From positions 94,112 to 158,111 of the forward strand of contig JACGCK010000110.1 in the NCBI GenBank assembly GCA_014925825.1: a stretch of 64,000 nt of DNA, given 5' to 3'. Below are positions 57,026 to 64,000 of this stretch, piece by piece. A program made the translations under genes and the position numbers. A model generated the notes under the pieces. It ran no database searches. It had not been told where the DNA came from and saw only the letters and a list, made by a program, of their open reading frames with translations. This DNA is from Pholiota molesta. Lineage: Eukaryota; Basidiomycota; Agaricomycetes; Agaricales; Strophariaceae. Positions within the stretch are counted from its first letter, which is position 1. Each line of letters begins with the position of its first letter.

Positions 57026-58691
57026 ATGAAAGACACCTTGATCGACGCCAGTACGTGTTCTCGCATTTCCGATTATCGCTCCAGACTTGATCATAACTTG
57101 AACTTGTCTGGACCATTTCGGGATCATCTTCTGCATGTCAACTGCTTGTCTGAAATGTTCTACTTCTAGACTTCCCTAAGACCGCTGATCAGCGCGTATA
57201 CCACCTGGGTGTGCGGCCTGGAGAAGTGGCCAATCGTATCGTAAGAAGGGCCGAATTTGACGGGTCCGGAATGGTAACCAAGCTGAACTTGTCAACCTCC
57301 TAGATCACCGTTGGCACACCTTCCAGAGCAAGGACCATCGCGAGCCTCCTGGATGCTCAGCCAAAGCTGTTTGAGCTCTCTTCTGAGCGACAGTTCATGA
57401 CGATCACTGGTTGTTATAAGGGCATCCCAATTTCCATTGTGAGCATCGGAATGGGGAGCGCCAATATGGATTTCTTCGTCCGTGAAATCAGGGAAACTGT
57501 AAGCGGGGACTTAGTGATAATTAGGTTCTCAGAAACTCCCGATTTTGATTGTATGTGCAAACCAACTCACTGGACATAAACATCAAGGCTAGGATCGTGT
57601 GGCTCGTTGATGGATGTTCCGCCAGGGACCATCGTTGTACCAAAGGCTACTGTGTCGATCATTCGCAATGTCGACTTCGATTTCGTCAACCCAGAAAACT
57701 GCGACGAGCCTGCCTACCGAATCAGTAAACCTGTAGGTCGATTTATGATTTCCTTTTTGGAACTGTTCCCATGTTTTCTCTCAAGGTCTCCGCCGATGAA
57801 AATTTGTATGAAGAGGTATGAAACCATGATATGCCTTTCAAACTTTTAATGTTACTGACTCCTGATGGATACGTCAAACACTCACACAATAGATTCGTAA
57901 GGCGCTTGAGACCGCAAAGCCGCCGACCTCCGAGTCGCAGATCATCGTCGGAACGGTCAACGCTTCTGCAGACAGGTAAGCTAGTTGGTGATATAGTTCC
58001 GGATCCACACCCAGAGTGACGGTAATTGCCAGCTTTTATTCATCTCAGGGAAGGCAGACGACCTTCCCCGATGCTAACGAGAATCTGATTCAATACCTGG
58101 AAAGCAAGGTAGAAAACCTTGGGACACTGGAGGTGAGCTGTGTTCAGCCTCTATATATGTAGTGCTATTGGATCTGACCACTCACGCCAAGATGGAAAGC
58201 TTCCACCTTCTGCATCTCGCAGCCTGCTGGACAGGCCGGACCGTCGTGTCCAAGAAGGATTCCACCCCCCTCACCACGGGGCCGGTCAAGGCCATTATTG
58301 CCCAGACCTCGAATCCCACACAGCAGCCCGCTAGTGCTCCGCTGACGTTACCGAACACCGTTATCAGGGCAGCTGCGCTACACATGGTCTTTGCTTCTCG
58401 TAAATCCCGGGATTTTATTACGCCACAGCAGGTGCAAGAAATCGAGCGCTGGACCGGCGAGGTAAGCCTGTGGCTCGGGTGCTCTTGGTGGAGAATTGGG
58501 CTCACATGTGCTGACTTTCGCCGTTCTTCTTTTTTCCTTGTAGGGGGCTTTAAATGCTTTGATAAACATAGAAATTCGGAAAGACGTGAGTCGCTGAGTC
58601 GTGGCATTTTTACTGTCGACATTCTGCTGATGCACGCGATGAATCTAAGCGGATGCATATGGACCAAGGCAGCGTTTGGGAAGTCGTGTAG
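57026..58691 (+). CDS. Uridine phosphorylase (nucleoside phosphorylase family)
   Basis: Ten small exons (57026-57050, 57170-57240, 57304-57524, 57588-57732, 57786-57815, 57893-57975, 58033-58132, 58192-58461, 58544-58585, 58650-58691) join to 342 residues. The protein runs NFPKTADQRVYHLGVRPGEV, ITVGTPSRARTIASLLD, MTITGCYKGIPISIVSIGMG, DFFVREIRE, RLGSCGGSL-like RLGSCGSLMDVPPGTIVVP, NASADSFYSSQGRQTTF and LGTLEMESFHLLHLA. The phosphate-binding loop and the MEs/F nucleoside-contact segment are those of PNP_UDP_1 phosphorylases. Family knowledge: the enzyme splits uridine into uracil and ribose-1-phosphate in pyrimidine salvage. The first exon (MKDTLIDA) was chosen because it has an in-frame GTACGT donor that restores DANFP. 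The first intron (119 nt) is longer than the others. Confidence 0.88.
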
Positions 58692-59052
58692 GTATCCTAT
58701 TGGTGCCAATTTAAATATATCTGTATCTCGTTTGTTTATTGGTACTTATGTACTAAACGAAACCCTTCATTTCTCGGATTTAGCCCGTTCGATTCTACAT
58801 CATGATCCCAACTCAATTATATCTGTCCTTCAACTCGACTAGTCGACGTCGAGTGGGAATATTGGCCCAAGGCGGGATTACGTGCTGCACAAAAAAATTC
58901 TGGAGACGAAAAAGAAGCCTTCGGACGCGTAACCAACGTCGGGCGAGAACTAGGAAACGGGGACCGTGAAATCCTCATCATACTTTGGTCTGTTTATCCT
59001 ACGCACAGGGTTTACTGGGTTCTTCCAGGTTTCGATCTGTCAAACAATTTAT
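58692..59052. other. Intergenic between convergent uridine phosphorylase and F-box genes
   Basis: Presumed overlapping 3' regions of two convergent genes; no further gene seen. Confidence 0.45.
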
Positions 59053-61215
59053 TTAACCCGAACCAGTCCAGATGACATCTACGACACCAAGGTCCCTGAA
59101 GGACAGCACCTCTTCCTGCTCCACCGCCCTGCAGTTCGCCACCCGCAGGAAGCTGATGTGCGCAGGTCTGAAGGACTCCTCCATGGTGATGATTGTCGCT
59201 GCGATAGTTGATGGCACGTCGGCCGTGGCGCCCGCCACCCCCTCCCCGAGCTCGGGTCTACGACGGCGCACCGTCCTCAGTGGCTTTATCTTCCTTCCCA
59301 TTCGGGCATCTTCTGTCGTCTGACCCGGACCACCGCCCGTGTTCCCGTCGCGCGAGCCTCCCTCCCTCGTGACAGTGTCCGTTGCTCCATCCGGTGCGAC
59401 GGGCAAGTGGGGACCCCCATTGTGGGCGACGGCCCCCTCCAGTTCGACGTTGTCATCGGTGCTTCTTCTGTTCCTGGAGAGAATAACCGCACGCAAACTC
59501 GCGCAGTCGAGATCCTGACAGCCCCAAAACGATAACGTGTCGAGTCTAGGACAAACCTTGACGCCGCGTCTTGATCGGCCTCCCACTCCCCCGCCCTTAA
59601 TGGTTCCGACGAAGGTCTCCTGTATACCCTCCAGCAATCTTCCCAGTCCAGAACAGGAATCGAAGGAGAGCGAAGTGAGGACCGGCATATACCCCAGCAA
59701 AGCCTCCACGCGCCCGGGCTCAGATGAGATCTTGTAGCGGGAGAGCGTGAGATGGGTCAGATGTAATAAGCGGGGGTCGCGAAAGATGGATTCTAGTCGC
59801 GGAAAGATAGGCACGGCCGCTGCCTCTTCCGCGTCGTCCTTGGGGGCCGCCGCCGCAGGATCGAAGTACGTGAACTCCACTTTCTGGAGCGCGGGCACGT
59901 TGAGTTTGCGCAGCACGTGCGCCGTCGTGTCTTCGCCATCGCACTGCATGCTGAGATCGCGCAGGAAGGGAAAGCTTATGACGCCGTGCGTGTATTCGTG
60001 TGCGCCTGGCGAAGAGACGACCGGGTGAGCGAGGAGCGAATCGTGGCGTTTGCTCCGGGAATCTTCGACCCAAAGATCTAGTTTTTCTAATTCAGGCGCA
60101 TCGATCATGGAGAAAAAGCGACGGACGTCGCTGGGGATCGGGTAAGTCCAGTCGATGCTCTTCAAGTGATCGAGTTTAACTGGCTGCATCTCAATTAGAG
60201 GGGGGTCCATGCTGCTGTTTGCCGCAAGTGTAATGTCCAATCGAGGGGTGGTATCGAAATACGGGACGGTGTTGTCTAATACGAGCTCTTCTAGAAGAGG
60301 CGTATAGGCGAGGAAACGACAGAGCGTCGACATCTTGAGGTAGTAGTAGTGTTGCGTTAGGCCAGCTCTCCGCGGAGAATAGCTGAGTTCTAAGGATCTT
60401 AGATTGGAGATGAAGGTGACTGGGATATTAAAGGGAGGGACTTGTTCGAGTTTGAGGTGGAGAAGGCTGCTGGGCCGCGTAGTAGCGACTCGGTCGGACA
60501 AAGCCAATTCCTTCAAAGCGCTGGTTTCCCTATCCAGAAGACTGGGTATTTCCATAAAGATAGGGTTCTGAGTACTTATGGCGAGAGTAAGACTGCGTAG
60601 GTGAGGAAATGTTTTGAGGGGATCGTTGAGCGAGGGAATGAAATATATCAAAGGGACAGCGGCTTTGGTTTGCAGAGTAAGAGTTGTTAAACGAGAGAAA
60701 TGCTGATAGGACCGGGCTATCAGGTCAGCCATGTGAAAGCATTCTGGCGTTGGCAATGTATCTGGCATAGTGCAATAATCGATTTCCAGAGGAGACTTTC
60801 CTGAGCGTTGGAAGTACAGTTGGCCTATGTGGGAATTCTGGAAGCCATGAAGGATGACACGCGACCACAGCTCAGGCGCAGCAAGCGCTATCGTCCGCCA
60901 TTTTCCACAGGTGTGAGAGATAACGAGCGACGGCCTGTACCTAAGACTCGGAGGGTCGAGGTCGCAAAGTTCTGTGAAAGCGACAAAAATCTGGATGAGC
61001 AACTCCGGCGGTAGCCAGTTAATGGGCTCCTTTTGCGCCTCAAGCTCGTTCTTTTTGCATCCTAAATCGTCCTTCTCTTTGAGCACATCGTCTTTCATCC
61101 GCTGAAGATCATCTATAATTCGTTGGAAGTCGTCTGCTTTTCGCCCCAAGTTCAGAAGTTGCACACTGATCTGCGCCAGTTCGACGTCTATTGAGGATCT
61201 TCGTCTTCTTTCCAT
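59053..61215 (-). CDS. F-box / LRR protein with N-terminal coiled coil, third F-box gene
   Basis: A single minus-strand exon of 720 codons starts at ATG 61215. Residues about 8-65 form a charged coiled coil (LGRKADDFQRIIDDLQRMKD, ELEAQKE). The F-box core INWLPPELLIQIFVAFTEL follows, then ISHTCGKWRTIALAAPELWS. Long LRR-like parts include LRSLTLAIST and LTHLTLSRYKISSEPG. A polar, poorly conserved insertion with Gly/Arg/Glu-rich sequence (about residues 610-660) separates the last repeats from LRVANCRAVEQEEVLSFRDL. It is only distantly related to the pair at 19-23 kb. Expected role: substrate receptor of an SCF ubiquitin ligase, target unknown. Confidence 0.82.
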   Translation of the reverse strand: MERRRRSSIDVELAQISVQLLNLGRKADDFQRIIDDLQRMKDDVLKEKDDLGCKKNELEAQKEPINWLPPELLIQIFVAFTELCDLDPPSLRYRPSLVISHTCGKWRTIALAAPELWSRVILHGFQNSHIGQLYFQRSGKSPLEIDYCTMPDTLPTPECFHMADLIARSYQHFSRLTTLTLQTKAAVPLIYFIPSLNDPLKTFPHLRSLTLAISTQNPIFMEIPSLLDRETSALKELALSDRVATTRPSSLLHLKLEQVPPFNIPVTFISNLRSLELSYSPRRAGLTQHYYYLKMSTLCRFLAYTPLLEELVLDNTVPYFDTTPRLDITLAANSSMDPPLIEMQPVKLDHLKSIDWTYPIPSDVRRFFSMIDAPELEKLDLWVEDSRSKRHDSLLAHPVVSSPGAHEYTHGVISFPFLRDLSMQCDGEDTTAHVLRKLNVPALQKVEFTYFDPAAAAPKDDAEEAAAVPIFPRLESIFRDPRLLHLTHLTLSRYKISSEPGRVEALLGYMPVLTSLSFDSCSGLGRLLEGIQETFVGTIKGGGVGGRSRRGVKVCPRLDTLSFWGCQDLDCASLRAVILSRNRRSTDDNVELEGAVAHNGGPHLPVAPDGATDTVTREGGSRDGNTGGGPGQTTEDARMGRKIKPLRTVRRRRPELGEGVAGATADVPSTIAATIITMEESFRPAHISFLRVANCRAVEQEEVLSFRDLGVVDVIWTGSG

Positions 61216-61554
61216 GTTTTACGCAGAGTATAGAGGTCGTGTATGGGAGCAAAAAGATCATAGAGCTTAGAGGATGGATATGCACATTGTCGTGGAACAA
61301 TGGGATACGGTCGGAGCCACGATTGCACGCGCCAACCCCATGTGACTATATGTGACTGTTCGCGCTTAAAGTCACGTGCTATTTGTGACATCCCTTTCCC
61401 GGCCACGGTCCTTGATATTTGACACCCATCACCTTGATTCTTTCTCCATCTTATGATAACATGAATAATTGCCAAGATAATTGGATTTTTTATATGTTGA
61501 CATTCCAAGTTCTGATAGAAGCGACGAAAATACCCACAGAAATGACTGGCCGGA
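61216..61554. other. Upstream region of F-box gene 3
   Basis: No gene. TGTGACTATATGTGACTGTTCG near 61342 contains a short direct repeat TATGTGACT. Confidence 0.4.
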
Positions 61555-61562
61555 GCCGTGAC

Positions 61563-61938
61563 AGGACCCCGGAATATACACCAAGAGGCCTGATCTTTGG
61601 TGGCAAAAAAATTCACACGAATTCCGAGTTTATCTGCACATCATTTGGATGGTTTGGAGCTTTTTTCGAGAAAAAAATTCTGCCAAAAAGGTCGATTTTT
61701 ATCCAAACTTCCCCCAAAAGTGCGATTTTTATCCAAACCAAAGAACAGGCCCTGTAGAGCGCATTTCTGGGTATTTTTCCCCCAAACTTCGCCTGCAGCT
61801 TCTTTCGATGTATGCGCCCATGTCCTCTTCTGGGCGCAACTCGATTTTATGTCAAAGTCATCCACCAGCACGCCATCTTTGCCCAAACGGCCTCAAAACA
61901 GCTCAGATCAGGCCTCTTGGTGTATATTCCGGGGTCCT
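61563..61938. mobile_element. hAT-like MITE with perfect TIRs and 8-bp target duplication
   Basis: A 376-bp element bounded by perfect 34-bp terminal inverted repeats (61563-61596 and 61905-61938) starting AGGACCCCGGAATATACACC. It is flanked on both sides by the identical octamer GCCGTGAC (61555-61562 and 61939-61946). An 8-bp duplication is characteristic of hAT transposons. No transposase is encoded. The interior holds a short tandem repeat GATTTTTATCCAAAC (near 61695 and 61725). Confidence 0.9.
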
Positions 61939-61946
61939 GCCGTGAC

Positions 61947-62325
61947 CATGTTTGGGTGACCATCATCATGTCCCATTCAAGTGGGAACGAGAGCGGCAGG
62001 ATGGAGCTTCCCAGTGACAGGAGGCTGCCCTGTCTCTGCCATTGAAAAGACTATATAGTTGGTTCAAACTCACTCTTGGTACGTATCTTGATCCACCTTT
62101 CCTATTCTTAAACTTCAACTTCATGTTCGCATACTTTACAGACAGGGGATGGAGAAGAAGCATGGAATTTCAGAGAACACTGGCGCCATGCGGCCACTTC
62201 CAAAAATTAGCGAAGCGATTGACCAGGTGATATTATATGCAGACGTCAGAGAGTCGGCATAAACTTACTTAAAATGGTGCCCGCGACACGAACAGTCTCC
62301 ACTGGGCTCATTCTTCCTTGCCAGA
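61947..62325. other. Upstream region of the GH31 gene
   Basis: No separate gene. The stretch probably holds the GH31 promoter and leader. An open frame on the minus strand (62246-62437) is only the complement of the signal-peptide exon. Confidence 0.4.
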
Positions 62326-64000
62326 ATGTTGAGCACCCGTGTTCGACTAGCCTCGTTGGGGGCCTTGCTTTGTCTGGGCCTCGTCTACGCCCTACCACCA
62401 AGCTCTTCCACAGACTTAGCGCCAGAACCAACTTCAAGCATAGTTCCTAGTCTTGATGTATCCAAGTGTCCTGGTATGTAAATGGGTTGAATCTTCATCG
62501 AGTATCGTGATAATGCAGTGGCTGATACACCATGTTCTTAGGCTACGCCCTGCGCTCGGTTCACCAAGGCAATACTGGTCTCACCGCTCAGTTAAGCCTC
62601 GCCAACTCGGCCTGCAACGCGTTCGGACGAGATGCACAGGACCTGACCATCCAGGTAACCTACGAAACTAGCAGTCGGTATGTACTTATGCACTTGAACA
62701 TCGGCAGCCTCATGGATTTAGTCAATTCTGACGTCATTCAAACCAGTCTTCATGTCAATATCTTTGACACGGCCAATAAACAATATACGATTCCACAATC
62801 CGTCGTAGAACGTCCTCCAGCGCCTACGAAATCCTTCAAAAGCACTTCGGATCTCGTGTTCAACTATGAGTCTTCGCCTTTCGCATTTTGGATCACTCGT
62901 CGTTCTCAGCCGCACGCTGTACCTTTGTTCGACACGAGGATCTCTTCATTCCCAGCAACACCTATCCCACCTGTCATTCAGGACGATAATTCGACAGCAT
63001 TGAATGGATTTCCTCTTGTGTTCGAAGATCAGTATCTTCAGGTGAGCTCTCTTCACATCGCGGTGACACGCATATACTGAGCCGATATTTCAGCTGGCTT
63101 CCGTGCTGCCCTTGAACACGAATATCTATGGCCTCGGCGAAGTCGTCGCCAGCTCAGGATTCCGTCGAGATGTGGGTGCCTCTGGCGGCCCGGGAACTAT
63201 CCAGACAATGTGGGCACGCGATATAGCTGACCCCGTCGACCAGAACATGTATGTTCTTTCCTCTGCTTTTCTCACGTGCTGGTGATTCGCGAATTCGAAC
63301 GCTAATGGAATCTGTTTTCCAGTTATGGTTCACATCCAGTATATCTGGAGCATCGGTTCGACCCAAAAACCAACTCATCGCAATCTCATGGTGTATTCCT
63401 GCTCAGGTACATACATCATCACATGTGCTGGAGAGCCACCGATACAGTTCATTCTAACGTCCTGATGCGCTTGCAGCGCCGCGGGTGGAGACATCCTGCT
63501 CTTGACTCCTCCCAACTCCAACACTTCCTTAATCGAATACCGAATGATTGGAGGCACGTTGGACTTCTACTTCCTCTCAGGCCCAACCCCGAATACCGTC
63601 ATCGAACAGTACGGCGCGTTGGTGGGGCTCCCAACCTGGCAGCCTGCCTGGGGATTCGGTTTCCATCTCTGCCGGTCCGTCATCTATCTTGGTCCTGTCG
63701 ACTGCCTTGTCGCTCAATAATTAACCAACCCCACGTTCTGACAGATGGGGCTACCAAGATATTGCGGAGACGCGGGAACAGGTGACCAAGATGCGCGAGG
63801 CGAATATCCCGTTGGAGGGTACGTATCTTTTTATTTCGTCTATGTGCACCCGTACTCGGGCTTTGATGGCGATTCTGGAGATTTTTTTGACGTCGTTGTT
63901 ATCTTCTCTCCTTCGTCGCAGTTATGTGGAATGATATCGATCTGTATCATGCGGTCCGCGATTTTACTTCGGACCCTGTCAGTTTCCCTGCTGAAGAGGT
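62326..64000 (+). CDS. Secreted GH31 alpha-glucosidase, 5' part (runs off the window)
   Basis: Eight exons are visible (62326-62473, 62542-62677, 62747-63041, 63094-63248, 63323-63406, 63477-63674, 63745-63818, 63922 to the edge). A signal peptide (LASLGALLCLGLVYALP) is followed by the N-terminal mutarotase-like domain with YALRSVHQGNTGLTAQLSLA and LPLNTNIYGLGEVVASSGFR. Further on come MWARDIADPVDQNIYGSHPV, YRMIGGTLDFYFLSGPTPNT, PTWQPAWGFGFHLCRWGYQD and IPLEVMWNDIDLYHAVRDFT. These are the classic GH31 blocks before the catalytic barrel. The nucleophile motif (WxDMNE) lies beyond the window. Family knowledge: maltose and starch oligosaccharide hydrolysis outside the cell. ATG 62326 gives the signal peptide. 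Confidence 0.93.

Noticed and set aside
1..64000. CRISPR array, bacterial operons, rRNA or tRNA genes
   Set aside because: No regularly spaced short repeats with unique spacers, no rRNA-like stretch and no tRNA cloverleaf with matching A and B boxes were seen; spliced genes show a eukaryotic genome.

Overview
This window looks like chromosomal DNA of a filamentous basidiomycete, most probably an Agaricomycete. Genes are split by many short GT-AG introns (about 45-70 nt, often with a CTRAY-like branch site). The gene set includes F-box/LRR proteins, a copper LPMO (AA9), a fasciclin-domain wall protein, a DHA1-type MFS transporter and an HMG-box regulator. I cannot name the species. No rRNA, tRNA, CRISPR array or prokaryotic feature was seen.

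Region 1 (1-17.9 kb) is a direct tandem duplication with a unit of about 9.16 kb. Each unit holds about 4.3 kb of non-coding DNA with its own internal repeats, then a TATA-led GC-rich block of degenerate exon/intron-like modules, then UTP7 (the BING4/WDR46 family of the small-subunit processome). Copy 2 of UTP7 (15760-17931) is an intact seven-exon gene of 609 aa. Copy 1 (6574-8852) has a 1-nt deletion in exon 1 and a foreign C-terminal tail created at the duplication junction, so it looks like a decaying copy.

Region 2 (18-28.3 kb) has an orphan 3' exon, two tandem F-box paralogues, a class-C beta-lactamase-fold serine hydrolase (9 exons) and an MFS transporter (9 exons, 546 aa).

Region 3 (28.8-39.7 kb) is shaped by three copies of an unnamed dispersed repeat of about 2 kb. 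Copies A and B face each other as an imperfect palindrome. Copy C lies further right, in the same orientation as B. Each copy has a TATA box, intron-like signals and a CCCC-GAAA-GGGG hairpin. Between them are the AA9 gene, a truncated haloacid-dehalogenase exon and one small unrecognised ORF.

Region 4 (40-50.2 kb) has a fasciclin-domain protein (minus strand, TATA box visible), an inverted duplication beside a short gene that looks like TOM6, a gene-poor 4.5-kb stretch, and a peroxisomal-type 2,4-dienoyl-CoA reductase (minus strand, 6 exons, C-terminus ARM).

Region 5 (50.7-64 kb) has a pogo-like MITE, an HMG-box transcription factor (minus), a ten-exon uridine phosphorylase, a third F-box/LRR protein (minus), a hAT-like MITE with a perfect 8-bp target duplication, and the 5' two-fifths or so of a secreted GH31 alpha-glucosidase that runs off the right edge.

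Most genes are unrelated housekeeping or secretome genes; there is no gene cluster with one shared pathway. The least-explained structures are the duplicated exon-module locus upstream of UTP7 and the three-copy spliced-looking repeat. All exon structures here are my manual reading of splice signals and family conservation, without RNA evidence.
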